From Alphaproteobacteria bacterium US3C007 (GTDB taxonomy: Bacteria > Pseudomonadota > Alphaproteobacteria > Rhodobacterales > Rhodobacteraceae), in the NCBI GenBank assembly GCA_034423775.1, contig CP139918.1, forward strand, positions 558,001-622,000: a DNA stretch of 64,000 bases, in the 5' to 3' direction. The position numbers and the translations under genes are program-made. Each line of letters opens with the position of its first letter. The first letter of the stretch is position 1. Shown here one piece after another: positions 33,504 to 42,625 of the stretch. The notes beneath the pieces were generated by a model, which did not search any database, was not told the DNA's origin, and was given only the letters and a program-made list of their open reading frames with translations.

Positions 33504-34337
33504 CTATGGAAACTTAATAATATCGCCTTCAGGTTTTGGCGCCGCCACAGCCCGCGCCCGCGCCTTGCGCGCCTGAGCTGCTTCTTTTTTGGCCGAACTT
33601 AGCTTTTGATCAAGCGTTGCCACGCGAGCCGATAATTCAGCATTCACCTCTTGCAGCGCCTGTAAGGCATCGCGTTGCTCTTTCATCCCTGCAGAGGCGT
33701 CAGAAATAGTTTGCAATGCATCGATCACTGAGCGCGTGAAATTGCCCATAATCATATTTTGAGCCTTGAATTCTTCATTGGTCATTTCGGCAAAGGACAG
33801 CGTCAGCTCCGAATTTAAGATGGCGCTTTTTTCTTGCTGCTCGGTCAATTGTGCCATGACCGACGGCTCAATCGTATTCATCTTTTCAATCGCAACGCGC
33901 ACTTCTTCAGACATCATGTCTGACTTCTCGCCAATTTTCACCAAACCCGCGCTGGCTGTTTCAACGACATTGGTTAAATTGTTAATCTGATCCAAGGCTG
34001 GCGTAAGCTTTGCAACATCCTCATTCAAGGAATCAACGTTTTCGATAAATACGGTCAACAATTCTGTGTTGGTTTGCGACAACAATTTCAATTGTGATGA
34101 GGATTGCAGAAAGATCACGATACACAATGCCGCCGCGCCAATGCCGGAAACAAATCCTAATATAACCGCTATGCGGCCCAGCTTTTCAATATTCGCCAGT
34201 TTTGCAGTGGATCGTTTGATCTGCTGCGCGACCTTTGCATATTCCGATGTAACATCCATTGCGGCGTCCGCCGCATCCAGAGCTATCTGGATACTTTTTT
34301 CTACATCGGCGGTGTTTGCTGAACGAGTTCCTGCCAT
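33504..34337 (-). CDS. Hypothetical single-pass coiled-coil protein
   Basis: 277 aa. One membrane helix at about residues 56-76 (AVILGFVSGIGAAALCIVIF) separates a short cytoplasmic part from long coiled coils (about 80-265), rather like a methyl-accepting or MCP-like periplasmic rod without ligand domain. The C-terminus is Lys/Ala/Arg-rich. Its ATG overlaps the TGA of the preceding small gene (TGATG), so it is coupled to the flhB run. A motor- or pole-associated scaffold is possible. No family recognised. Confidence 0.6.
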   Translation of the reverse strand: MAGTRSANTADVEKSIQIALDAADAAMDVTSEYAKVAQQIKRSTAKLANIEKLGRIAVILGFVSGIGAAALCIVIFLQSSSQLKLLSQTNTELLTVFIENVDSLNEDVAKLTPALDQINNLTNVVETASAGLVKIGEKSDMMSEEVRVAIEKMNTIEPSVMAQLTEQQEKSAILNSELTLSFAEMTNEEFKAQNMIMGNFTRSVIDALQTISDASAGMKEQRDALQALQEVNAELSARVATLDQKLSSAKKEAAQARKARARAVAAPKPEGDIIKFP

Positions 34338-34546
34338 CAGCCCAAGTCCTTTTTTTGTTGTCTCGGCAAAGCCTTTACCTGTTTATAAGCACAATTCGTG
34401 CCACTTGCTTGAAATACAGCTTGCGCCGGGATATTGGCGGATTTAAATCCAAAATGTCGGCATCCCCAAGGCTTTTGGGCCTCATGGGTAATAAAAAAGA
34501 ACACGCAATTATGGCAGGTTCTCACGGTGTTTTTAACTGTGCTCAT
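34337..34546 (-). CDS. Cysteine-rich 69-aa protein in the flhB operon
   Basis: 69 aa. CHNCVFFFITHEAQKPWGC, then RHFGFKSANIPAQAVFQASG and a final Cys, match a small conserved family with the pattern C-x2-C...P-x-GC..FGFKS..P...V..ASG..C, seen in flagellar regions of other proteobacteria and, to my recollection, sometimes mislabelled as uracil-DNA glycosylase. The four Cys could bind a metal. It overlaps the neighbours on both sides (14 bp and 1 bp), which supports it as a real gene. Confidence 0.7.
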   Translation of the reverse strand: MSTVKNTVRTCHNCVFFFITHEAQKPWGCRHFGFKSANIPAQAVFQASGTNCAYKQVKALPRQQKKDLG

Positions 34547-34769
34547 TCAAACTTTCTTTCAGCTTGAACAAGGCGTTTTGAATCACATACCGGATACAGG
34601 CCGCAAAACTAAAAAACGCACAGATAAACATACCCGAAGCCGACCAAAATTGAGCCGCCGCGAAATACTCAAACCCATATGACAACCACACAAAGCCAAC
34701 GCCGAAAAAGCAAACAGAACTGATTGCTTCACCCATGCTGAGCGATTTTTTATAAGCTAATCTAACCAT
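34533..34769 (-). CDS. Small membrane protein after flhB
   Basis: 78 aa with two hydrophobic helices (ISSVCFFGVGFVWLSYGF and FWSASGMFICAFFSFAACI). The start ATG overlaps the flhB stop by 8 bp, and its end overlaps the cysteine-rich gene. Translational coupling in a flagellar operon suggests an export- or motor-linked role. Family unknown. Confidence 0.6.
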   Translation of the reverse strand: MVRLAYKKSLSMGEAISSVCFFGVGFVWLSYGFEYFAAAQFWSASGMFICAFFSFAACIRYVIQNALFKLKESLNEHS

Positions 34770-35907
34770 TTAAAGGAGCTCCCGTTTCATTAAATTGAAG
34801 ATCGTCTGGTATTGAAATATCTGGCGCATCCAGCTCTTCGCCCTTGGCCACGCGGAAGATAAACGCCAAAACAGCCGCCACAGCGCTGAACAACTCTTCA
34901 TGAATTTCTTGCCCGATATTGCCCGTAAAATAAAGCGCCCGCGCCAATAAAGGGCTTTGAAAGACGGTGATCGATTCTTTTGTTGCAATCTCGATTATAT
35001 CCGCCGCCATTTTACCCCGACCCATCGCCAGAATAGTTGGCGCGCCCGATGTGCCCACTTCATATTTCAACGCAACGGCAAAATGCGTTGGGTTGGTGAT
35101 CACCGCGGTTGCCTCGGCAACATTAGACAACGCCGCGCGTTGCTCGGCACCGCGCGCAGCCGTTTGCATTTGCATCCGGCGAATTTTGGCTTTGACCTCA
35201 GGTGAACCTTCGGTTTGCTTATTTTCATCTTTCACGTCTTGCAGGCTCATTTTCAGCTTTTCGATATGCTGATAGCGCTGCCACAAAACATCCAAAAACG
35301 CGATCACCACCAAGCCAATCAGCAATGTGATCATCAACGCCACGAAAACATCCCCGGCGCGTGACAATCCGTTGAGCAAATTGGCGTTCGATGACGTGGT
35401 AAGCTGTGGCATATAAAGGCTAATCACCAGCGCGGCAGTGCCCAATAAGAGACTCACTTTCAAAACGGCTTTTGCCAATTCAACCAACGCTTTGGTTGAA
35501 AACATCCGCTTCAACCCTTCCAGCGGATTGATCCGCGACCCTTTAAAAGACATCGCCTTGGCCGACACGTTTATACCACCGGACAAAACGCCCTGCGTAA
35601 ACAGCACAACAAAGAAAATAGGAATGGCAAACAACACCCCATACACAAGAATGAATGACACAGCGCCAGAGGTCATCCGCAACAACTCACCCTGAAAATC
35701 GCTTAGATCAAAACTAAAAAAACCTTTAAATTCCCCCAAAATCCGATCGGAAAACATTAAGATGAGAAAATACATCAAGAAGCCGGTGAACAAGGTAGAA
35801 AAAACAAACAGCTCTTTAGAGGTTAAAACCTGACCATCTTCCAACGCCTTCTCAAGTCGTTTCGGCGTTGGGTCTTCGGTCTTTTCCTGCGCACTCTCTT
35901 CAGCCAT
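34762..35907 (-). CDS. flhB: Flagellar export switch protein FlhB
   Basis: 381 aa. Four membrane segments at residues 30-205, and a cytoplasmic domain with the autocleavage motif NPTH (272-275). FlhB controls the switch from hook-type to filament-type substrates by self-cleavage between Asn and Pro. The N-terminal EKTEDPTPKRLEKA is conserved. It starts within the last codons of fliR (8-bp overlap). Confidence 0.97.
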   Translation of the reverse strand: MAEESAQEKTEDPTPKRLEKALEDGQVLTSKELFVFSTLFTGFLMYFLILMFSDRILGEFKGFFSFDLSDFQGELLRMTSGAVSFILVYGVLFAIPIFFVVLFTQGVLSGGINVSAKAMSFKGSRINPLEGLKRMFSTKALVELAKAVLKVSLLLGTAALVISLYMPQLTTSSNANLLNGLSRAGDVFVALMITLLIGLVVIAFLDVLWQRYQHIEKLKMSLQDVKDENKQTEGSPEVKAKIRRMQMQTAARGAEQRAALSNVAEATAVITNPTHFAVALKYEVGTSGAPTILAMGRGKMAADIIEIATKESITVFQSPLLARALYFTGNIGQEIHEELFSAVAAVLAFIFRVAKGEELDAPDISIPDDLQFNETGAPLNG

Positions 35908-36721
35908 TTTTCAACTTTCCAAAGAATGATGCGATAAAATCGATTGCAAAGCCCACCAAATATTCCATCGAATAGCCCAGCGGTTTGGTTGCCAGATATA
36001 ATGCCAGAAAACACACCAAAAGCGTGATTGGGAAGCCGAAAGAAAAAAGGTTCAACGTCGGCGCCGAGCGTGTCACCACACCAACCGTCACATTTGTCAG
36101 CAGCAAGACGATCACCACTGGCAGCATCATTACACTGGCGAGCTCAAACATGTAGCCGGCCGATTCAATAACGAATTGGCTGGCAGCATAAAGATCAAGC
36201 CGCCCACCGACCGCCACGACTGAAAAGCTGGCATCCATCGCGCGGATAAGCGCCAAATGACCATCCAAAGATAAAAAGGTTACGATTGAAAAAAGCGTTA
36301 AAGCATTACTGATCACCGGGGTTTGACCGCCCGTTGTTGGATCGATTTGGGCCGCAAACCCAAGGCCACCCGAAGTTGCTATTTTTTCGCCAGCCAAGGC
36401 CACCGAGGCAAATAAAATGCTCAGCAAGATACCGACCGTCAAGCCGATCAATAGTTCCACAAAGATAATGCGCACAATCACCAGATTGTCGAGTTCAAGC
36501 AGAGGCACAGATTGAAACTGTTCAAAAAAAACCATGCCTAGGATAATACTTGAGACAATCCGCACTTGGAGCGGTATCGATTGCGCGCCAAAAAACGGGG
36601 CTGAAATTAAAAAAGCACCGATCCGCAAAGTTGCCAGAAAAAATACCGATAGAAACTCAAAAAGCCCTGGCAGCTCTACCCCGGGAATACCACTATCAGA
36701 ACTGACCAGCAGGTTCTCCAT
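35900..36721 (-). CDS. fliR: Flagellar export gate protein FliR
   Basis: 273 aa from the ATG at 36721, 1 bp after the fliQ stop; an earlier GTG at 36736 lies inside fliQ. Six hydrophobic segments, with the FliR stretch PVVIVLLLTNVTVGVVTRSAP near residue 200. It is one of the FliPQR gate subunits in the centre of the basal body. Coupled to flhB. Confidence 0.95.
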   Translation of the reverse strand: MENLLVSSDSGIPGVELPGLFEFLSVFFLATLRIGAFLISAPFFGAQSIPLQVRIVSSIILGMVFFEQFQSVPLLELDNLVIVRIIFVELLIGLTVGILLSILFASVALAGEKIATSGGLGFAAQIDPTTGGQTPVISNALTLFSIVTFLSLDGHLALIRAMDASFSVVAVGGRLDLYAASQFVIESAGYMFELASVMMLPVVIVLLLTNVTVGVVTRSAPTLNLFSFGFPITLLVCFLALYLATKPLGYSMEYLVGFAIDFIASFFGKLKNG

Positions 36722-36722
36722 C

Positions 36723-36989
36723 TTAGCCAAGACCACTTATCGTATCAAAGATATAAGCAAAGAAATCAGAAAGTTGCAGCAGCATGAAGCCCGACAGCAA
36801 GGCAAAGCCACCAAGCACAAAAATCAGCTTTGGCACGAAGCTTAGCGTCATTTCATTGATCGATGTTGCCGCTTGTACAATCCCGATCGCCAAACCTACC
36901 CCCAAGGCAATGCCCAAAATGGGACCTGATGTGATAATTACCTGCCAAAACGCCATTCTCAAATGTTCGATATTTGCATCAAATTCCAT
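36723..36989 (-). CDS. fliQ: Flagellar export gate protein FliQ
   Basis: 88 aa with two membrane helices. The stretch GLAIGIVQAATSINEMTLSFVPK is the family signature. Usual FliQ length. It follows fliP by 6 bp and is followed by fliR. Confidence 0.95.
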   Translation of the reverse strand: MEFDANIEHLRMAFWQVIITSGPILGIALGVGLAIGIVQAATSINEMTLSFVPKLIFVLGGFALLSGFMLLQLSDFFAYIFDTISGLG

Positions 36990-36995
36990 AATCGC

Positions 36996-37790
36996 TCAAT
37001 TCATATAAGTTGAAGATATTGATCCGATGGTCATGGCCCATCCATCCACCAAAACAAAAAGAAGCAGTTTAAAAGGCAAGGAAATCAAGATCGGGCTCAA
37101 CATCATCATGCCCAAAGACATCAAGACGGAAGCAATCACCATATCGATCACCAAGAAGGGTAAAAACAGCAAGAAGCCGATTTGAAACGCCGTTTTCAAT
37201 TCAGAGGTTAAAAAAGCCGGCATCAAAACATTGAAAGGCACATCAGAATTTGATTGATAAGGCGCATCTCCTGCCAATTCGGCAAACATAGCCAATTCGG
37301 CCTCACGGGTATTAAGAACCAGAAACTCTTTTAAGATGACAGATGCAGATTCAAGCGCGGGCAGAAATTCTATTTGCCCCTCTAAATAGGGCGAAACCGC
37401 CGCCTCATAAATGCCCTCAAGAGTCGGATACATAATGAAAATGGTGAGAAACAAAGCGATCGATACCAAAACCTGATTGGGAGGCGTTTGCTGGGTACCC
37501 ATCGCCTGTCGCAAAATAGACAACACAATGATGATGCGTGTGAAAGCTGTGGCCCCCAGTAAGAGACTGGGCAAAAGCGTGATTGCCGACATCAAAGCCA
37601 AGATTTGCAAAGAAAGCGAGTACTCTTGCCCCCCATCTTGCCCCGGCACCACCGATAATGCAGGCAAGCCGACGCTGGGCATTTGTTGGGCAAAGGCAGT
37701 TATGGGAAGCAAGCAGCATCCCAAAAAGACCAAAGCGCCCCAATATTTAGGCGCATAGGCAGGCGTGTGGGACGGGCGGTTACTGCTCAT
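36996..37790 (-). CDS. fliP: Flagellar export gate protein FliP
   Basis: 264 aa from the ATG at 37790, which overlaps fliO by 11 bp. A cleavable signal sequence (ITAFAQQ) is followed by the conserved ATAFTRIIIVLSILRQAMGTQQTPPNQV and the C-terminal membrane pair ending LPFKLLLFVLVDGW. It forms the pentamer of the FliP5Q4R1 export pore. Confidence 0.96.
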   Translation of the reverse strand: MSSNRPSHTPAYAPKYWGALVFLGCCLLPITAFAQQMPSVGLPALSVVPGQDGGQEYSLSLQILALMSAITLLPSLLLGATAFTRIIIVLSILRQAMGTQQTPPNQVLVSIALFLTIFIMYPTLEGIYEAAVSPYLEGQIEFLPALESASVILKEFLVLNTREAELAMFAELAGDAPYQSNSDVPFNVLMPAFLTSELKTAFQIGFLLFLPFLVIDMVIASVLMSLGMMMLSPILISLPFKLLLFVLVDGWAMTIGSISSTYMN

Positions 37791-38070
37791 CGCCAGCCAC
37801 AATCTTTGGCGCGATCTCGGGCGTGATATCCAGGGCCGTTGCGCCTTGTTTACCTTGTAAAACCAAAACCGTCCGCTGGTTTATTTCAAACACAGACAAG
37901 ACATTGGCATGCGCCAAACGACGGCTTTCAACATGGGTAATATGACCTTGAACAGCTGTGCTTTGGCCCAAAGATCCACGTTGTTTAACAATCAGCCAGA
38001 TCACAACAAAAACTGAGGTAAATAAAACAACAATAATGATTTTTTGACTTAAATCGTCAAACGCAGCCAT
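37780..38070 (-). CDS. fliO: Flagellar protein FliO
   Basis: 96 aa. One membrane helix (IIVVLFTSVFVVIWLIV) and a short cytoplasmic beta domain (RLAHANVLSVFEINQRTVLVLQ). FliO assists assembly of FliP. Typical short form; identified by pattern and place between fliN and fliP. Confidence 0.85.
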   Translation of the reverse strand: MAAFDDLSQKIIIVVLFTSVFVVIWLIVKQRGSLGQSTAVQGHITHVESRRLAHANVLSVFEINQRTVLVLQGKQGATALDITPEIAPKIVAGDEQ

Positions 38071-38112
38071 GATATTCGCCTCCTTCCAAGAAGGCAGGCA
38101 AGTATCATGCCA

Positions 38113-38433
38113 TTATTGAACGGATTCGGCTCTTTCTTCCGGATCAACAACATCCGTGAACCGAATGCCATAGCGCTCGCCAACCATCACAACTTCGCCA
38201 CGCGCAATAATCGCGCCATTGACATAAATATCAAGTGGCTCTCCTGCGAGGCGATCCAGTTCAACCACAGAGCCTTCGTTTAACCGCAGCAAGTCGCGGA
38301 TAGTCATATCGGTTCGGCCCACTTCGATCGACAATGTCACTTCAATATTCTCAAGAATTTTCAGCTTTTCGCTGCTGATTTTACCAGAACCGGAGCTTGC
38401 CGCCGGCGCCTCTTGTGTAGGAGTATCATTCAT
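38113..38433 (-). CDS. fliN: Flagellar switch protein FliN
   Basis: 106 aa. After a short disordered N-terminus comes the SpoA domain (VTLSIEVGRTDMTIRDLLRL, then GSVVELDRLAGEPLDIYVNG and RYGIRFTDVV). FliN forms the lower C ring with FliM, and takes part in switching and export docking of FliH. Confidence 0.95.
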   Translation of the reverse strand: MNDTPTQEAPAASSGSGKISSEKLKILENIEVTLSIEVGRTDMTIRDLLRLNEGSVVELDRLAGEPLDIYVNGAIIARGEVVMVGERYGIRFTDVVDPEERAESVQ

Positions 38434-38442
38434 GGTTTTTTC

Positions 38443-39432
38443 CTATTTCTTATCTGCAGTCTTAGTTGGCTTCAGAAGACTTAATGCAACCGTGCCTCCA
38501 ACATCCCCCAGCTCAGCTTCAAAAAACTCTCGTTCTTCAACAACAAAATTCAACGGTCCATTGATCTGTATTGGCACGATATCATCATTTTTGAACTTAA
38601 GAACGGATGCCATTTTACTTTCCACCGTGGTCAAACGCGCAGTGCAATTTAAAGGCACACTGAACACTGCCTTTTGCAAACGATCTGTCCAAGACAGACT
38701 GTCAACGCTATCAGATTGCATCCGCGAGCGCAGCTGCGCGGCAATTGGCTTAAGCGTTTGCAACGGGTAAATCACATCAAATGATGCAGGCGGAGACCCC
38801 GGCAATTGAATTTCAAAGGCACAGCAAATCACTTGTTCTAGATCATCCACGAAAGACACGAATTGCATATTCTCTTCGCGGGTCACTTCCGAGAATTCCA
38901 ATTTAATCAAGTCAGCCCAAGCCAATTCTAAGGCTTCGATCAACCCATCGGTGATAATTTCAATGATCCGATCCTCCGTAGAAGTGAAATCAGACCGTTG
39001 AGCCGATTTCGAGATCAGAGTATTCCCGCCATAATACGCGTTGGTCAGTTTTGAAATCAAATCCGGTGAGATCACCATCATCAAGCTGCCGCGTAAAAAC
39101 TCGATCCGCGCCAGCGTTAAGCTCATGAAGCTTTCAGAGGCAAACGTGTAATCTTCAAACGTTTTCACAGTTGGATTGATCGCTGTCACCCGTGGCTGAT
39201 ACCGAAGCATCGGTTGAAACACGGTCCGCGAAAAACGGGCGAAGCGCTCATTAATCACGCGCAGCGCATAGTAATCACCCAAAAGCGATAGATCATCAGA
39301 TCCAAATTTGAAGTCGCGTATCTGTTTATCTGAAGCACCGTTGAGGGCACTTGCATCTGCAACATCACCCTCGTCGAGCCCTGAAATCAGGGCTTCGACT
39401 TCGTTTTTTGAAAGTTTAGAAGAAGAAGACAT
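38443..39432 (-). CDS. fliM: Flagellar switch protein FliM
   Basis: 329 aa. The N-terminal LSKNEVEALISGLDEGD is the CheY-phosphate-binding helix. The middle domain (ALRVINERFARFSRTVFQPM) contacts FliG, and a C-terminal SpoA domain binds FliN. Full length. Lies between fliL (6 bp) and fliN (9 bp). Confidence 0.95.
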   Translation of the reverse strand: MSSSSKLSKNEVEALISGLDEGDVADASALNGASDKQIRDFKFGSDDLSLLGDYYALRVINERFARFSRTVFQPMLRYQPRVTAINPTVKTFEDYTFASESFMSLTLARIEFLRGSLMMVISPDLISKLTNAYYGGNTLISKSAQRSDFTSTEDRIIEIITDGLIEALELAWADLIKLEFSEVTREENMQFVSFVDDLEQVICCAFEIQLPGSPPASFDVIYPLQTLKPIAAQLRSRMQSDSVDSLSWTDRLQKAVFSVPLNCTARLTTVESKMASVLKFKNDDIVPIQINGPLNFVVEEREFFEAELGDVGGTVALSLLKPTKTADKK

Positions 39433-39438
39433 TCAAGA

Positions 39439-40068
39439 TCACTGCATTACATAGGACGTAAACATGACTTCTTCTATACCACCGAACCCTTCAAGTTCTT
39501 CCAGCTTTTCATTCATCACAGACTGGATATCAGCCGCCAGCAATTTGCGCGCCTCGCGGCCAACGACCATTTCTTCTGTGTAATCGCTGAGCGCAGCGAG
39601 AACCACCGATTTCAAGGCCGGCAAATGGTTTTCAACATTGGTTAAAATTGTTTCATCATACTTTGTTGAAAGCCCAACCGAAATTTGCAAGAACCTGCGA
39701 GAGCCTTTGAGATTGGTCGTCAAAGATCCGGGGATCTCATAATACAGGGTTTGAAACACCTTGTCCTTTGGGGTTTCCTTCGAAATTTTTTCAGGATCGC
39801 CTGGGCAATTGCCCTCTTCATCCTTCTCCTCGTCATCGCATTCAACTTCGGCTTCACCTTCGCCTTCGCCCTCGCCAGCAACATCGCCTTTGGCTTCATT
39901 TTGCTTGGTGACAATTTCATTGGCGATATCTTGCGGGTTGCCTTGCGCACCACCAAATACCAAAAAGCCAACGCCTAGGCCAATTGCCACTAGAATAAAC
40001 CCTGCAACAACGAAAATGACGATGGTTACAATACCAGATTTTTTCTTTGGTTCTTCTTCTTCAGCCAT
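39439..40068 (-). CDS. fliL: Flagellar basal-body protein FliL with acidic insertion
   Basis: 209 aa. A short charged N-terminus, one membrane helix (IVTIVIFVVAGFILVAIGLG), and the periplasmic FliL domain (LTTNLKGSRRFLQISVGLST). FliL rings surround the stator and aid torque. Between helix and domain there is a Glu/Asp-rich segment with two Cys (about residues 65-90), encoded by short GAA/GGC repeats, not usual for the family. First gene after fliK in the operon. Confidence 0.93.
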   Translation of the reverse strand: MAEEEEPKKKSGIVTIVIFVVAGFILVAIGLGVGFLVFGGAQGNPQDIANEIVTKQNEAKGDVAGEGEGEGEAEVECDDEEKDEEGNCPGDPEKISKETPKDKVFQTLYYEIPGSLTTNLKGSRRFLQISVGLSTKYDETILTNVENHLPALKSVVLAALSDYTEEMVVGREARKLLAADIQSVMNEKLEELEGFGGIEEVMFTSYVMQ

Positions 40069-40082
40069 AACTCGATCCTCGA

Positions 40083-42509
40083 TTATATGGTTATATCCAC
40101 CAGGCCATCTTGATCACCTTTGCCCTTAAGACTGGCATCATCTGCTTCTTTTCCAGCGTTTTGCTCATTCTTTTGCGCGGTTTGTGATCGTTCATCACCC
40201 GATGGGTTTTCTTGCTCATTAAACCCCTGCCCGAGGTTCATATTGAAATTTTCATCGCTTGTCTGCATAACCGAACATGACAGCGAGGTCACGCGGTAAC
40301 CTGCGGTTTCCAGACTAGAAATGATTTTTCCTTCAGACTCGCCAAAAAGCGAGACTGTTGCCTTGCGTTCTGCCTGGATTTTCACATCCAAGCCACTTTC
40401 ATTGCGCCCAAAAGCAATATGCATTTTGCCCAAGGAGGCCGGCGATAAGGTAAGCGCAATTTGTTGCTGGCCGGTTCTCAGCGCTGAAATTACATTTCTT
40501 GCCAAAGTCTGGGTCCAGCCTCGCGCGTTCAAATCAAGATGCGAATCCACCCATTTATCCAGCAATTGCCCAGAGGTTTGAGGCGCGGTTTGCGTTTGTG
40601 CCAATTGCGGGCTGGCGCTGTTTAATGGGGATATAGAATGCGGCAATGCGCTTAAATCTTGGGCTGCTTCTGCCCCGCCCTCACTGGCAACAGCCGCAAG
40701 GGCTGCTTGGCGCAGCGCGGCGCCGGCGGCACCTGTCACGGGCGCGGATGCGGGTGCGTCTTTGCCTTTTTCAGAGGGCTTTTGAATTTTCGCTGCGGTG
40801 CCTTTTACGTCAGGCTTCGGCTTAAACTCGGCCTCAACTGCCTTTTGAAGCGCAGTGGCCGCCGCCGGAGCACTTGCTTCCAGCGCTACCTTGATTTTTG
40901 AAGGCGCCGCGGGATCATTGCTGCTTGCTGACAGTGCTGACGCTGCGCGCAACGCGATCTGTTCTGGCTTCAAAGCAATTTCAGGTTTTAATAAGTTTGT
41001 GGGCTTTACCGCCTCTTTTTGCTGGCCCTCTGAAACCTGAAGCTTGCCACTATCCATCTTAGGCGCCGTTTCTAGATCCGAGGAAGGATCAACCGGCGAC
41101 GATGGTGGCATCGAAGACAGACGCGGTGTATTATTTTTTGAGAGATCCGCAGCAGGGTCAGCCGGCGACGATGATGGCATCGAAGGCAGACGCGATGTAT
41201 TATTTTTCGAAAGATCCGCAGCAGGGTCAACCGGCTGCGATGATGGCGTCGAAGGCAGACGCGATGTATTATTTTTCGAAAGATCCGCAGCAGGGTCAAC
41301 CGGCTGCGATGATGGCATCGAAGGCAGACGCGATGTATTATTTTTCGAAAGATCCGCAGCAGGGTCAACCGGCTGCGATGATGGCATCGAAGGCAGACTC
41401 GATGTATTATTTTTCGAAAGATCCGCGAAGGATGAACCATCAGCTGCGCGTTGGCGAAGTTCAGAGATTTTTTCTGGCTCTACCTGCGGGATTTGATGCA
41501 TCGCGCGTGCGCGAGGTTCCGCATCCGTCTGCCTATCTGCGGTTTGCGCAGCAATCGATTTCGGTGCAACTTCATCTGTTTCAGGCACTTTCACGGGCGT
41601 GGCAGGACCTGGAGTGGCCATCCCTTGCTCCCGATTTTCCTTTAGCCCTGTAACCGCAAGCGCACCGCGACCCACCTCTGGCGTGGCGCTCTTGTCACTT
41701 ATAGGTTCGAACACTTGCGTATCGTTGCTGACCAGCGCAACTTTATCAGGCTGCCCAGGAAGAAGTTTTAACGGCGTACTTTCACCCTTTGAAGATCCGG
41801 GCTTTTCAGGCGGATCCGGCAAATTCTTATGCGGCATCGCCTCGCCATTTAAGAGGGCTACCGGCACCAAAAGTTTTGCCATAGGCTGATTGGCAGCTGC
41901 CTCGCTTGGATAGGCGATATCCTGCGTTCTCACCATGTTTTCTGCATAATCAAGGCGCAAAGCGCCTTTTGCCACCGGCAAGGCGTCAGCGGTTTGCGGC
42001 TCTTTATTCATCCCAACAGAAGAGTGCCTGTGGAAGGCCTCAAGATAGGGCAATAATCCGTTGAGACTGGGCACTGCAACCGCCTGAGGGTCATCAGCTA
42101 AGGCCGACATCGCCTGCGCAAATTTATCCCGCATCATGAGAAAATCCGGATCTGCGATGATTGCCGGCGCTAGGTCCTTTAATCCAATATCTTCGCCGGA
42201 AAGTTCTGATACGCTTGCGCGCAAACCGTCGCCATCTGGAGTTTTAGACACTTGATCTTCAAGCGCAGCAATAAAACCTAAAAAGGCGACAATATCAATT
42301 TCATCGCCCGACTGTAAGGTATTTGACGATTCACCTTCCGTCAGTTTTTTTTGCTCTGGGTTGTCGCCATGATCGGCGCCCGCCCCCGATGTCAAAAGCT
42401 CTGAGAACTTCGCAAAAAGCGCAGCACCTTTCGAGCCGACAAGAGGCTCTTCAGGCGTGGCTGACAGCAATTTATCAATTGCGCTTGAAGATATATTGGC
42501 AATGCTCAT
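40083..42509 (-). CDS. fliK: Flagellar hook-length control protein FliK, very long
   Basis: 808 aa, about twice the enteric length. The disordered N-terminal and middle parts act as the hook ruler. They contain five tandem 23-residue repeats (ADLSKNNTSRLPSMPSSQPV). The C-terminal substrate-switch domain (about residues 640-780: ISALRTGQQQIALTLSPASL, then GKMHIAFGRNESGLDVKIQA) is conserved. It is exported during hook growth and triggers FlhB. A sigma-54 box stands 35 bp upstream. It heads the operon to flhB and beyond. Confidence 0.92.
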   Translation of the reverse strand: MSIANISSSAIDKLLSATPEEPLVGSKGAALFAKFSELLTSGAGADHGDNPEQKKLTEGESSNTLQSGDEIDIVAFLGFIAALEDQVSKTPDGDGLRASVSELSGEDIGLKDLAPAIIADPDFLMMRDKFAQAMSALADDPQAVAVPSLNGLLPYLEAFHRHSSVGMNKEPQTADALPVAKGALRLDYAENMVRTQDIAYPSEAAANQPMAKLLVPVALLNGEAMPHKNLPDPPEKPGSSKGESTPLKLLPGQPDKVALVSNDTQVFEPISDKSATPEVGRGALAVTGLKENREQGMATPGPATPVKVPETDEVAPKSIAAQTADRQTDAEPRARAMHQIPQVEPEKISELRQRAADGSSFADLSKNNTSSLPSMPSSQPVDPAADLSKNNTSRLPSMPSSQPVDPAADLSKNNTSRLPSTPSSQPVDPAADLSKNNTSRLPSMPSSSPADPAADLSKNNTPRLSSMPPSSPVDPSSDLETAPKMDSGKLQVSEGQQKEAVKPTNLLKPEIALKPEQIALRAASALSASSNDPAAPSKIKVALEASAPAAATALQKAVEAEFKPKPDVKGTAAKIQKPSEKGKDAPASAPVTGAAGAALRQAALAAVASEGGAEAAQDLSALPHSISPLNSASPQLAQTQTAPQTSGQLLDKWVDSHLDLNARGWTQTLARNVISALRTGQQQIALTLSPASLGKMHIAFGRNESGLDVKIQAERKATVSLFGESEGKIISSLETAGYRVTSLSCSVMQTSDENFNMNLGQGFNEQENPSGDERSQTAQKNEQNAGKEADDASLKGKGDQDGLVDITI
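41085..41429 (-). repeat. Five tandem 69-bp repeats in fliK
   Basis: Unit of 69 bp coding for AADLSKNNTSRLPSMPSSQP plus VDP. The central copies differ by only a few bases, and the outer ones are more diverged (SADLSKNN... first, NTPRLSSMPPSSP last). The unit keeps the frame, so gain or loss changes ruler length by 23 residues. Confidence 0.9.
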
Positions 42510-42543
42510 ATGATGGCGACCCTGAATTTCCTATCACAAACCT

Positions 42544-42559
42544 AGCAATTTATGTGCCA
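42544..42559 (-). promoter_or_regulatory. Sigma-54 promoter of the fliK operon
   Basis: On the minus strand TGGCACATAAATTGCT, exact GG-N10-GC spacing, 34 bp before the fliK ATG. Confidence 0.85.
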
Positions 42560-42625
42560 AATAACGGCGCAAAGGTATAAACGGGCCATCGGAACGTGTG
42601 CCTTTATAGCTTAAACGCACGGCGA

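Noticed and set aside
41085..41429. CRISPR-like regular repeats
   Set aside because: They are contiguous coding repeats of fliK without spacers.
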